From Cerasicoccus arenae (GTDB lineage Bacteria; Verrucomicrobiota; Verrucomicrobiia; Opitutales; Cerasicoccaceae), in assembly GCF_014651635.1 (NCBI RefSeq), contig NZ_BMXG01000001.1, positions 230,517 to 294,516 on the forward strand: a stretch of DNA of 64,000 nucleotides, given 5' to 3'. The notes beneath the pieces were generated by a model, which was not told the DNA's origin, did no database searches, and saw only the letters and a program-made list of their open reading frames with translations. Of this stretch, positions 17,709 through 26,000 are shown piece by piece; within the stretch, counting starts at the first letter, position 1, and the number at the start of each line of letters is the position of its first letter. The translations under genes were made by a program, and so were the position numbers.

Positions 17709-18191
17709 ATGGACAACAATTCGGCCGATTTCCAAGTGAAACTTTCTCCCATCGCCTCCATCGCGGTGATTCTCATCCTCTTATTGGGGACAGGCGGCCT
17801 CTATCTGGCGAAGCCAGAGCTGTTTGCTAAAATCACGAAACAGGCCACCAATACCAGCATGAAGACTCTCAGCCAAGAGAGCTACTTGCCGCAGATTGAA
17901 AGCAGCCTAAAGACTTTTTTGAAAAGCGCCGTCATTCGTCAGCTAATCGAGAATAAAGCCACCCAAACAGAATTTGATGCGGTGAAAGATATCCAGATCG
18001 AGTCCATTAATGCTGATCCGCGTGGTTATTTTAAAAATGAATTGGCGTTCTGGCATTCGACCGACCTTCGAAACGTCGAATTGAAAATAGGGTTCAAAAC
18101 TGGTGGCAAATCCTATCAGGCTGAAGGTGAATTCACCGTGTCCGGTGCCAGTGATCGCATCAGTATGGACTATGCCAATCTCGTCAAGTGA
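17709..18191 (+). CDS. Membrane-anchored hypothetical protein
   Basis: 160 residues. One N-terminal membrane segment (IASIAVILILLLGTGGLYLA, about residues 16-35) is followed by a mostly polar domain with the helix TLSQESYLPQIESSLKTFLKSAV and beta-like strands (LRNVELKIGFKTGGKSYQAEGEFTV). The topology suggests a periplasmic domain tethered to the inner membrane. I do not recognise a family. It stands alone between divergent and convergent minus-strand genes. Confidence 0.6.
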   Translation: MDNNSADFQVKLSPIASIAVILILLLGTGGLYLAKPELFAKITKQATNTSMKTLSQESYLPQIESSLKTFLKSAVIRQLIENKATQTEFDAVKDIQIESINADPRGYFKNELAFWHSTDLRNVELKIGFKTGGKSYQAEGEFTVSGASDRISMDYANLVK

Positions 18192-18304
18192 CGGGAATGC
18201 CCATCGTTACCGCAACCTTGGCACCTATCGGCGATAACAAGTAAATCAGCAGTCGTGCAGATTCTCCGCACCCTTTTTAACGATGTGCAAATTGCCTCCA
18301 CGCC

Positions 18305-18349
18305 ATTTTCGCAATGCGAAAATCTATCGGTCCAGCGGGACGCTGGCTA
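18305..18349 (-). repeat. Twin-hairpin repeat abutting the purM stop codon (copy 1)
   Basis: Two inverted repeats sit directly behind purM. CCAGCG-GGA-CGCTGG (18332-18346) touches the stop codon. ATTTTCGCA-A-TGCGAAAAT (18305-18323) follows after eight bases. The same arrangement, with small changes, occurs behind the J-domain gene at 20453-20495. No long T tract follows, so it may be a 3' mRNA structure or a repeat family rather than a classical terminator. Confidence 0.65.
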
Positions 18350-19546
18350 GTGAGCGTATTTGAGTGGCTTTTTGCCGTGCATCAGGGTCAGGTGATTGGC
18401 GCTGTCGGACTTTTCGGATTTCACGGTGTGGCCGATTTGCTGGGCATCGAGGCCGAAGCTTTCGATGGCCGCGAGGACCTTCTTTACTTTGCTCTTCGGG
18501 ACGAATACTTCGAGGCGGTGGCCCATGTTGTAGACCTGATACATTTCCTTCCATGTCGACTTGCTCGCCTTCTGGATCGCCTTGAAAACGGGCGGTAGCG
18601 GCATGAGGTTGTCCTTCACGAAATGAACCTTATTGCCGAAGCGCAGGCATTTCGTCTGACCACCTCCAGAGCAGTGGACGAGCCCTCGAATGTCGCCGGG
18701 GAAATCTTTTAAGAGCTTCGCCACAACCGGCGCATAGGTGCGTGTGGGCGAAAGCAGTGCCTGGCCGACGGTCATACCGTCGCCGCCGGGCAACGGATCA
18801 TCGAGCTTATACGGGCCGCAGTAGACGAGCTCCTTGTCGGTCATCGAATCGTAGGTCTCGGGATATTTTTTGCGGTAATAGGGCGCGAGCAGGTCGTGGC
18901 GCGCACTGGTCAAGCCGTTGCTGCCGATGCCGCTGTTGGGCGCGGTTTCGTAATCGCATTGCCCCGCCGAGCTGATGCCGATGATCGCCAAACCGGGACG
19001 AATTTTGTCACCGGTGATGACCGCATCACGGTCGAGGATCGCCGTCGCGCAGGAGTCGACTGTGACCGTGCCAGTGAGGTCGCCGACGTCGGCCGTTTCG
19101 CCGCCGCCGCTCTGGATGCCAAAACCGAAATCCCGCAACGTGCCAAGAAATTCTTCCGTACCCTGAATGAGCTGCGCCAACGCCTCTGCCGGGAAGCGGC
19201 GGGCATTGCGGTTGACGGTGCTGGAGAGCAGCACGCCACCAGTCACACCCACGCACAGGAGGTCGTCGACGTTCATCACAATACTGTCCTGCGCAATGCC
19301 ACGGAAAACGGACACGTCACCCGTTTCGCGATAATGCAGGTAGGCGACGATGGACTTCGTGCCGCTGCCATCGGCGTGGATGACGTTGCACTTCTTCTTG
19401 TTCCCAGTCAGGAAATCCTCGGTCATCTTACAGAAGGCACCGGGAAAGAGTCCGCGATCGAGCTTGTCCACGGTGTCGTGAACTTCTTGTTTGCTACTGG
19501 AAACGCCGCGTGCGGCGTAGCGACCTTGATCAGTTTTCTTGGGCAT
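18347..19546 (-). CDS. purM: Phosphoribosylformylglycinamidine cyclo-ligase (AIR synthase)
   Basis: Fifth step of purine synthesis: FGAM plus ATP gives AIR. The 399 residues are longer than E. coli PurM (about 345). The family features are [36 protein letters not shown] (with the Asp/Lys metal and nucleotide region), [17 protein letters not shown], the signature [20 protein letters not shown], and a Gly-rich [15 protein letters not shown]. This divergent form resembles that of Bacteroidota-type genomes. The C-terminal [11 protein letters not shown] is unremarkable. The stop codon is part of the twin-hairpin repeat. Confidence 0.88.
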   Translation of the reverse strand: MPKKTDQGRYAARGVSSSKQEVHDTVDKLDRGLFPGAFCKMTEDFLTGNKKKCNVIHADGSGTKSIVAYLHYRETGDVSVFRGIAQDSIVMNVDDLLCVGVTGGVLLSSTVNRNARRFPAEALAQLIQGTEEFLGTLRDFGFGIQSGGGETADVGDLTGTVTVDSCATAILDRDAVITGDKIRPGLAIIGISSAGQCDYETAPNSGIGSNGLTSARHDLLAPYYRKKYPETYDSMTDKELVYCGPYKLDDPLPGGDGMTVGQALLSPTRTYAPVVAKLLKDFPGDIRGLVHCSGGGQTKCLRFGNKVHFVKDNLMPLPPVFKAIQKASKSTWKEMYQVYNMGHRLEVFVPKSKVKKVLAAIESFGLDAQQIGHTVKSEKSDSANHLTLMHGKKPLKYAH

Positions 19547-19571
19547 TAAATTTCGAGTTCAGACGAGGTTG

Positions 19572-19698
19572 TTTCTCACAAAGGCACGAAGGCACAAAGA
19601 TGTCAGCGAATTAAAGCGCGACTGGGTTTTGGCATTCTGTCGATGGATTAAGATAGTTTAAAACAAAAACTTCGCGCCTCTGTGCCTTCGTGAGAAAA
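19572..19698. repeat. Mini-element with facing 26-bp AAGGCAC repeats
   Basis: Upstream of purM, TTTCTCACAAAGGCACGAAG and its continuation GCACAAAG (19572-19599) face TTTCTCACGAAGGCACAGAG with GCGCGAAG on the minus strand (about 19671-19698). Over roughly 26 bases they differ only by A/G changes. About 70 noncoding bases separate them. Internally the arm is a tandem of an AAGGCAC unit. No transposase is nearby, so it is a MITE-like structure by appearance only. Confidence 0.6.
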
Positions 19699-19723
19699 TA
19701 CCCACGTCGGGCGGGCAGCGGCC

Positions 19724-20329
19724 CTACACAGCCAAGTATTTCTCAAGCAGCGCCTTCAGCTCGGCGTGCTCGGTGCAAACGGGAAGGTCGCTATTTTCGG
19801 CGGCAAATTGCTCACTCGGGCAGTAGAGGATGCCCTTGTCGGCGGAGCGGAGCATCGTGAGGTCATTGTAGGAATCACCGGCGGCGATGATTTCAAAGTT
19901 GAGGCTTTGTAGGGCACGGACAGCTTTTTCTTTCTGGTTGTCCTGACGAAGCTGATAGCCCGTAACACGGCCTTCAGGGTCGATGATCAGCTCGTGACAG
20001 AACAGCGTCGGGAAACCGAGCTGGGCCATCAGCGGTTGGGCGAACTGCGCGAAGGTGTCCGAGAGGATGATCACCTGCGAAACGGACATCAGCCATTTCA
20101 TGAATTCCTGTGCGCCTGGCATGGGCGTCAATCCGCCGATGACTTCTTGGATAAGCGGCAGGCGGATGTCGTGCTGGGCCAGCAGATCGATCCGGTAATT
20201 CATGAGCACGTCGTAGTCCGGCTCGTCACGTGTGGTGCGCAAGAGGCCTTCCACCTGCGTACGCTCGGCGACCGCTTTCCAAATTTCGGGAATGAGCACC
20301 CCCTCCAGATCCAAACACACCAACTGCAT
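19724..20329 (-). CDS. thrH: ThrH-type phosphoserine phosphatase/homoserine phosphotransferase
   Basis: HAD-superfamily enzyme that dephosphorylates phosphoserine and can transfer the phosphate to homoserine in Pseudomonas ThrH. From ATG at 20329 there are 201 residues, matching the family. Motif I reads LDLEGVLIPEIW, with the unusual DxE typical of ThrH. Motif II is ILSDTF and motif III includes AAGDSYNDLTML. It may supply serine or threonine synthesis; no other amino-acid gene adjoins it. Confidence 0.88.
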   Translation of the reverse strand: MQLVCLDLEGVLIPEIWKAVAERTQVEGLLRTTRDEPDYDVLMNYRIDLLAQHDIRLPLIQEVIGGLTPMPGAQEFMKWLMSVSQVIILSDTFAQFAQPLMAQLGFPTLFCHELIIDPEGRVTGYQLRQDNQKEKAVRALQSLNFEIIAAGDSYNDLTMLRSADKGILYCPSEQFAAENSDLPVCTEHAELKALLEKYLAV

Positions 20330-20452
20330 GGTGGGCATCTTCGCGCCCGCGCGCGTGGCGTCAAGGGCAACGTGCATCCAGTCGCCCGTTGAACATATTT
20401 ATTTTGCCTTCGCGTAATATCGAATTCGAGCGTCTCTGTCCCCCCTATTTCA

Positions 20453-20495
20453 ATTTCGCATTGCGAAAAATTACGATCCAGCGGGGCGCTGGTTA
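20453..20495 (-). repeat. Twin-hairpin repeat abutting the J-domain gene stop codon (copy 2)
   Basis: CCAGCG-GGG-CGCTGG (20478-20492) touches the stop codon of the J-domain gene. A TTTCGCA/TGCGAAA inverted repeat (about 20453-20472) follows. Spacing and sequence match copy 1 at 18305-18349. The stem is conserved while the loop differs (GGA versus GGG). Confidence 0.65.
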
Positions 20496-20942
20496 CTGGT
20501 CGAAATGTTTACGGGCGGCCTGATAGGCGGCGTTGTATTCGCGAGTTTTGCGCTCGGCCAGAGCAACCAGTTCCTCCCCAAGATCTGCCACACGGTCCGG
20601 GTGGTAGCGTTTGAGGGCGTCACGGTAGGCTACTTTGATAGCAGTAAAATCCGCGTCTTCGCCCAAGCCAAACACCGCCCGAAAATCGTTCACGGCAGGT
20701 GATACGGGAGGTTTTTTTTCAGATTGTGGCGTGGACTGGCGTGTAGCAGGCCCGGCATTCGTCTGAAAGGCGTTATCCCGCTTGTAATGCCGCTTGAGTG
20801 TCAGCCGGGCTTGAGGGTAAATCCGTCGCATTTTTTCCATGGCTTCGCGGATAGTGTCCGCAGGCAAGGACTCCATAAACTCGCTGCCATCGGGCTGGAC
20901 GAGATGAAATTCAAACCACGGCTGTTCGCGCTGAGGAACCAT
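20493..20942 (-). CDS. J-domain protein
   Basis: A DnaJ-type co-chaperone that should stimulate an Hsp70 ATPase. The C-terminal J domain (last 65 residues) has FRAVFGLGEDADFTAIKVAYRD and the essential HPD in RYHPDRVADLGEE, followed by RKTREYNAAYQAARKHF. The N-terminal part (WFEFHLVQPDGSEFMESLPAD) is a small unrecognised domain. No membrane segment or zinc fingers are seen. The ATG at 20942 is chosen; a GTG at 21062 overlapping the upstream gene would add 40 residues. It is probably co-transcribed with the SGNH hydrolase. Confidence 0.75.
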   Translation of the reverse strand: MVPQREQPWFEFHLVQPDGSEFMESLPADTIREAMEKMRRIYPQARLTLKRHYKRDNAFQTNAGPATRQSTPQSEKKPPVSPAVNDFRAVFGLGEDADFTAIKVAYRDALKRYHPDRVADLGEELVALAERKTREYNAAYQAARKHFDQ

Positions 20943-21054
20943 CGCCGCCAGACTGTAGCCAGACCGCAGCGCGTGGCAACTCCAAGGATTCACCAAAAAC
21001 GCCTTAGTTCCGATCACCGGAAAATATTTGCTGGATCGATGCGGAGAGAACCAA

Positions 21055-22062
21055 TTATGCACGCGCAGCCAGTAGGACAGGCAAAATCTTCTCTGCCGCG
21101 CGCTGGCCCATCAGTTGATAGCCTTTGCCATTCGGGTGCAAGTTGTCTGGCAGCAGATCCGCATCGGCCTCCCAAAGGAGGTCGCGCCCTTCAAAAAGGA
21201 ACAGTTTTTCATCGTTAAATGAAGTCAGCACCTCGTGCACCGAACGCAGTTCTTCGCGATAGTCTTCAAGCGTCATGCCCGCAGCATTATTCGTGGTCTC
21301 ACGCTCGGCCGCATAGATTGGTGTAATTAACCCAATTGGCGCATCGGGATGCTGGTCGCGAATCGTCTTCACGAAACCAATGATGTTGTGCCGGAAGGTG
21401 CGCTTGCCCAGCGTGGAGCCACCATAAATATTGATGCCCAGCTTCAGCGTAATAATGTCCATCGGCTGGTTGGCGATGACACGCGCCACCATCGGTTCCA
21501 AATGGCAATTACCGCTGTATCCCAAGCAGGTCAGGTTAAGGTTCAATGCGCGTGCTGCAGTCGCTGGCCAGCTACGAGCCGGGCTCTTACTTCCGCCGCA
21601 ATGCGTGATTGAGCTGCCGTATGTCAGCCAGCGCACGCGCTCATCGGCAACGATTTCCAGAGACGCGTCATCAGCCACACGCAACGCTTTTACATATGAA
21701 TAGGCCTGGACTGGCAGGTAAATTTCGTAGACATGCGAAGACGGTTCGAGACCTGCAAAACGGTAAATATCACTGTCGCCAGATGGGCCTTGCGAAACCA
21801 GGATTTCATTATCGCACACCAAGTCCATAATGGGGAGTGCGCCCATGTTATTAAGGTGCGCTTCCAACTCAATGACCGGGCTATTCGTTTGAAAGCGCAA
21901 ACGCACGCCAGCAGAACGACCAGCCTTATCTGGCAGATCACCGTCCGGTGCATGGAGCGCTAATTCATCGAAGGGCAAACGCCATGGTCGAATGTAGTCT
22001 TCGCCACGTTCGAAGCTGATCGCGCCTTGAAAAAAAGTTTCGTCAGGAATTATAGTTTTCAT
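21055..22062 (-). CDS. SGNH/GDSL hydrolase, two-domain carbohydrate-esterase-like
   Basis: 335 residues with an N-terminal beta-rich domain (to about residue 140: SAGVRLRFQTNSPVIELEAHL, YEIYLPVQAYSYVKALRV). A C-terminal SGNH domain follows: block I WLTYGSSITHCGG with the nucleophile Ser, block III near LKLGINIYGG (GxND-like, Asn kept), and block V NLHPNGKGYQLMGQ with Asp/His. This layout resembles sugar-deacetylating CE2-type esterases. No signal peptide is visible. It starts nine bases after the rhamnosidase gene, so the pair probably acts on acetylated rhamnose-containing glycans. Confidence 0.85.
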   Translation of the reverse strand: MKTIIPDETFFQGAISFERGEDYIRPWRLPFDELALHAPDGDLPDKAGRSAGVRLRFQTNSPVIELEAHLNNMGALPIMDLVCDNEILVSQGPSGDSDIYRFAGLEPSSHVYEIYLPVQAYSYVKALRVADDASLEIVADERVRWLTYGSSITHCGGSKSPARSWPATAARALNLNLTCLGYSGNCHLEPMVARVIANQPMDIITLKLGINIYGGSTLGKRTFRHNIIGFVKTIRDQHPDAPIGLITPIYAAERETTNNAAGMTLEDYREELRSVHEVLTSFNDEKLFLFEGRDLLWEADADLLPDNLHPNGKGYQLMGQRAAEKILPVLLAARA

Positions 22063-22071
22063 GAAATTTGT

Positions 22072-24495
22072 TTAGCAAAGTGTTTCATCGATTTCGTATT
22101 TCACCCCCTCAGGCACGGATACTTTAATGGTCATTTGGCCATCAACGCGTTCCCCGCTAACTGTGATAACGCCCAGTGGATGCGGCATTTCGGCACGGAA
22201 GAAACCCAACGGGCCTGGCATCGGCTTGATCCGGATCTGGCGGAAACCGGGGGCCACAGGGCGGACGCCCGCGACCGAGGCATAAGTGTGAAACATTGGA
22301 TGGGCACCCCAACCATGGCAATCGCTCCGAGCGGGCTCCGGTGCCTCTGGCAATGAAACAAATCCCTGCTCGGGTAATCCACGCCAAAATTTCAAATGCT
22401 CAAAGTAAGCCTCACTCTGACCATAACGCGCAAAGACCTCCAACAAGTAATGCGAAAAATAAATGGTGCAGCGCGCATCCAAGTCAGCATTGAGCAATGC
22501 ATCCAGACAAGCAGCCTCATGTTCCTCGCTCAGCATACAAGTCAACAAGGCAAGCACCTGTGCATGCTCACTGGTGAGTGGCGACATCCGAGAATCAAGC
22601 AGCAAATTTCGCTCACTGTCCCAATATAATCGCAGCGTGGCCTCCATGAGATCCTCGGCAAAGGCCATGTAACGCTTCTGCATAATCGGTTCGCCAACCG
22701 CTGCTTCAATCTCTGCTGCGCAACGCAATGTTAGGACAAGGTGCAGGTTTAAAATCGACGAGTCGCCCTCGCGCGTACCCGGCCCACAACCTGATTTCCA
22801 TCCCTTGACCCAGTCGACAAATTGCCAGCCAGCAATTTGCCCCAGCACGCCCTCATTCGTCATCTGCGGAATAAATTTCTCCAGCAAATTGCGGATGCCA
22901 GATATACGATCACGCACGAAATCGAGGTCGTCGCGCCACATCATAAAATCATGCACCATCCATACCCACATCATTGCATAGCTCGAGCTTTCTTGCCGGA
23001 GGTGACAGGGATAGCGCTCCGAAACCAATTCACCAAGTGATCCGATACGTGACCAGTCAAAGAGGTCAATCGCCCGACGGCTTATACGATCGTCACGATA
23101 GCAGGCATAGTTCGACAAACCATGCAGCCGCGTATCGCCCACGTACATCATTTGTTCGTAGTATGGGCAATCCGTCCAAGTTTCATGTGCGCAGTATTCC
23201 AGCCCTTTCGCCATGAGGGGCATAATGCTGTCCCACTCAGTGTCGCTTGACTCCCACTGCGCATCAAGGTTGAAGGGATAGCCCGTCGTCACCACACCCA
23301 AACGCCGAATCGAAACCGGTTCATTGCCGGATCGAATACGCAGGCGTGCATATCGCCCAGAACGCCACCAAATAATTGGAGCAGTGAGTATTTCAGACGA
23401 TTTTGGCAGATTGAATGCATCACCAAATCCCAACCAAAACTTGCCGGTAATTTCACCCCGATGCCCCTTGGAGCGCGAAGCAGTGAGCAACTGATCGGCC
23501 GCACATTCATAAAGTGATTCCGCCCACTCAAACTCAATATGGCATTCGCCGCCCACGATTTCGATCAACGGATAACCGCAGCGGTATTCTTCAAAATCCC
23601 AAAGCACTTCCACGTTTGTATCTGCCGGAATTTCAACAAGCTTCGCATCGCAGAGTAAAGCCTGCCACCCAGCAATGGATTCCGCTTGCCCGCCTTCACG
23701 CCATGAATCTTCGGAAATAATCCGAACCGCCCTCACCTTTCCACCTGCCAAACGAACCCGTTTTTGCTCAGGCAAATAGGAACGATCAAGCGCCCAGCCC
23801 TGACGCACTACGCCGGTGTGCTGCTTATTCAAAGGTCCACGAAACACAACTGCTTGCTTGCGCTCATCGGAGCCAAACCACTGCGCAACATTTACGGTGA
23901 ACGACGGCCCGATATCGTGGTATCTCAAGTTATCGACTCGTTTCATACTCACCGCATTGGTCAAATCACGGTATGTCCACGGAGCCAAGCCAGTGTTGAG
24001 CAATGCCTCATCGTCAGGCTTTACCGCGCACAATAAAAACCCTCCCCGGTAGGACATCTGTGCCATGGGGGCAATCGGCAGACGATTTCCCTCGGCGTCC
24101 ATTTCCTCTGGTGATGGCTGGGGACCGCTCGCCAGCGGCAGCGTCCACACCAGCGCAGTCAAGGTATGGCGACCAGCCGACACTGGAATGGTGAGCGATG
24201 ACACCGCCCAGTGCCCAAGGTCGCTGCGATCCGGGCCAAAAGCCACATCCTGCCCGTCAAGATACAGTTGAAAACGTTGATCTGCCGTTACATGGAGTTC
24301 AAGCGGACGATTTCCATCAGCCCAATCAAACTCCAGTGAAAATTCCAAAAAAGCTGTTTCTTGCCCACGCTTGTTTTGAGCCCAAATCCAAGATGCCAGC
24401 TCTGCGGGATGCCCCGGAATCAGATTGGCGTCTCCAGGCAGACGATCGATGGGCGCAAGAGTGAAGCGAAAGTCGGGGTGCGTTAGAATGCTCAT
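22072..24495 (-). CDS. Alpha-L-rhamnosidase-like protein (GH78)
   Basis: Predicted to remove terminal alpha-L-rhamnose from polysaccharides or glycosides. The 807 residues have N-terminal beta domains (LELHVTADQRFQLYLDGQDVAFGP; LTALVWTLPL). The central (alpha/alpha)6 barrel has the GH78 hallmark TWTDCPYYEQMMYVGDTRLHGL near residues 440-461 and SERYPCHLRQESSSYAMMWVWM. The C-terminal domain contains RPVAPGFRQIRIKPMPGPL. No clear signal peptide is seen. The start ATG overlaps the TAA of a small upstream ORF (TAATG). Confidence 0.88.
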   Translation of the reverse strand: MSILTHPDFRFTLAPIDRLPGDANLIPGHPAELASWIWAQNKRGQETAFLEFSLEFDWADGNRPLELHVTADQRFQLYLDGQDVAFGPDRSDLGHWAVSSLTIPVSAGRHTLTALVWTLPLASGPQPSPEEMDAEGNRLPIAPMAQMSYRGGFLLCAVKPDDEALLNTGLAPWTYRDLTNAVSMKRVDNLRYHDIGPSFTVNVAQWFGSDERKQAVVFRGPLNKQHTGVVRQGWALDRSYLPEQKRVRLAGGKVRAVRIISEDSWREGGQAESIAGWQALLCDAKLVEIPADTNVEVLWDFEEYRCGYPLIEIVGGECHIEFEWAESLYECAADQLLTASRSKGHRGEITGKFWLGFGDAFNLPKSSEILTAPIIWWRSGRYARLRIRSGNEPVSIRRLGVVTTGYPFNLDAQWESSDTEWDSIMPLMAKGLEYCAHETWTDCPYYEQMMYVGDTRLHGLSNYACYRDDRISRRAIDLFDWSRIGSLGELVSERYPCHLRQESSSYAMMWVWMVHDFMMWRDDLDFVRDRISGIRNLLEKFIPQMTNEGVLGQIAGWQFVDWVKGWKSGCGPGTREGDSSILNLHLVLTLRCAAEIEAAVGEPIMQKRYMAFAEDLMEATLRLYWDSERNLLLDSRMSPLTSEHAQVLALLTCMLSEEHEAACLDALLNADLDARCTIYFSHYLLEVFARYGQSEAYFEHLKFWRGLPEQGFVSLPEAPEPARSDCHGWGAHPMFHTYASVAGVRPVAPGFRQIRIKPMPGPLGFFRAEMPHPLGVITVSGERVDGQMTIKVSVPEGVKYEIDETLC

Positions 24496-24638
24496 TACAA
24501 AATCAGATCAGTGCTCTTAGTTAGATGGCCGAGCACACGCATGGAATCAACGTGCTGTTGTTCAACAAGAAAAACCAGGGCATTTAGGTCTTCGGGGTGG
24601 GTCATTGGTGTGATCTTTGGAGATGCTATAATCGACAT
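24495..24638 (-). CDS. Possible 47-aa leader ORF coupled to the rhamnosidase gene
   Basis: A minus-strand frame from ATG at 24638 gives 47 codons (MSIIASPKITPMTHPEDLNA, then LVFLVEQQHVDSMRVLGHL) and ends TAA. The final A is the first base of the rhamnosidase ATG (TAATG), an overlap typical of translational coupling. AGGATGG precedes the start. It could be a small regulatory ORF or the 3' relic of a regulator gene. I do not recognise the sequence. Confidence 0.4.
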   Translation of the reverse strand: MSIIASPKITPMTHPEDLNALVFLVEQQHVDSMRVLGHLTKSTDLIL

Positions 24639-24707
24639 CCATCCTAAAATCACAGAAACCGCCCGCTAAATGTTAAAAACCTCCTTCACCACACTAGGAG
24701 AAATGAT

Positions 24708-25166
24708 CTAATGTGAATGGCCATGATGATCATCTGAGTGGTATTCACCATCAGCATTAAAGGTCAGTTTAAGACCAGCAGAGAACTCTTCCCGTTGCTC
24801 TAAAGTGAGGCGAGCCTTGGGGTGCATCCAAGTATAGCTGCCCAGCGGCATCCAGCCCTCATGAACGGCTTCATAGGCTTCGTGCGCATCGCCCATATCG
24901 GGTACGGAAATGTTGAAATGCTCGCGCCCTTCCTCCACGTGATGCGCCAGCCACCAGGACGCCGGAGCCACCTTCGCATACCACGGCCAGACAGTTTCGT
25001 TGCTGTGGCAATCGGCGCAAGCACCCATAAAGTATTCCTTGGTCTGGGCGTTAGCCCAATGAACCTCGTGGGTTACGGGGGGATTCACGTCATCAACCGG
25101 CACAAACTGGATGCCGATAAAAATGACAATGAGGACGACGAAGATTTGCAACAAGCGCTTTTTCAT
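24708..25166 (-). CDS. Haem-binding-domain (CxxCH) membrane protein
   Basis: 152 residues with an N-terminal membrane segment (LLQIFVVLIVIFIGIQFV) and a periplasmic domain with one c-type haem motif, CADCHSNETVWPWY. It continues with the conserved APASWWLAHHVEEGREHFN. This arrangement is the small haem_bd family of cytochrome-like proteins found in Bacteroidota and Verrucomicrobiota. The C-terminus is His-rich (YHSDDHHGHSH), possibly metal-binding. Electron-transfer role is inferred; no redox partner lies beside it. Confidence 0.85.
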   Translation of the reverse strand: MKKRLLQIFVVLIVIFIGIQFVPVDDVNPPVTHEVHWANAQTKEYFMGACADCHSNETVWPWYAKVAPASWWLAHHVEEGREHFNISVPDMGDAHEAYEAVHEGWMPLGSYTWMHPKARLTLEQREEFSAGLKLTFNADGEYHSDDHHGHSH

Positions 25167-25205
25167 CTGCGCGAGCTTGGTGATAATTCAGCGAAACGCA
25201 ATGCC

Positions 25206-25778
25206 TCAACGAGGCTTTTCTTTAGCTGTTAGACGACGAGATTCACGAAAGTAATATCGCTCGATATGGCGGGCAATTTCAACCATCGGCTGATGATCGG
25301 TGTAGAAGCACGCGCCGGCTTGCAGGTAGATCGGCTCACGTTCGGCAAGCAGATCAGCAATGCGCTGGGCAGGGTCGGCCACATTGAGCAGTGGGCGGTT
25401 GGCATTGCCCTTCGTCCGGCTCAGAATGGTCTCTGGACTGGCAAAAAGACACGCCACGAGACCGCGGCGCTTGAGTTCCTCAATCATGCCAGGAGCCGTC
25501 ACCAGACCACCGCCACAGGAAACGACGCAGTTGCTTTCCGGATGCCCGGAGTGGACGAAATCATACTCCAGCTTGCGAAAATAGGCCTCTCCTTCTGCCG
25601 CAAAAATGTCTGGAATCGGGCGGCCTTGTGCCTCTTCAATCGCGCGATCAGAGTCTAGATGCTGCATGCCAAGACGACGCGCCAAGGCCCGGCCCACTGT
25701 GCTTTTCCCAGTGCCCATGAAACCAACCAAGTAAAGATTGGGGCGCGCTTTCGCCGCCGTCTGTTTCCTGTCTGCCAT
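25206..25778 (-). CDS. aroK: Shikimate kinase
   Basis: Phosphorylates shikimate in the aromatic amino acid pathway. The 190 residues show the Walker A GFMGTGKSTVGRALA near 18-32, the shikimate-binding DSDRAIEE, YFRKLEYDFV (Arg), the glycine triad SCGGGLVT, and the lid Arg in NANRPLLNV. Length is typical. It may be co-transcribed with the downstream haem-binding protein gene, 39 bases away. Confidence 0.92.
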   Translation of the reverse strand: MADRKQTAAKARPNLYLVGFMGTGKSTVGRALARRLGMQHLDSDRAIEEAQGRPIPDIFAAEGEAYFRKLEYDFVHSGHPESNCVVSCGGGLVTAPGMIEELKRRGLVACLFASPETILSRTKGNANRPLLNVADPAQRIADLLAEREPIYLQAGACFYTDHQPMVEIARHIERYYFRESRRLTAKEKPR

Positions 25779-25822
25779 TGTGCTCAGCTCATTCCCGCTG
25801 GTCCTGAGCTCGATAACAATGT

Positions 25823-25867
25823 GTTCCGCGCATCCTTGGGCGCAAGTTCTAAGCGGAACCGTTTTTT
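25823..25867 (+). terminator. Orphan intrinsic-terminator-like hairpin
   Basis: GTTCCGC (25823-25829) pairs with GCGGAAC (25853-25859), and six T bases follow at 25862-25867. No plus-strand gene ends upstream; aroK points away. It could be an attenuator in the leader of the prenyl synthase gene or the end of a short RNA. Confidence 0.35.
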
Positions 25868-26000
25868 GTACCTACCAACACCAACGTAGTTTTCCAGTAA
25901 AGACTGCACCCTCCCCCATCAACGGCCCAAGAGTTTACGTCATGGCACAAAATCCGCTTGTCGCTTGATATATTAGACATTAGCGTCAATCATACTATCT

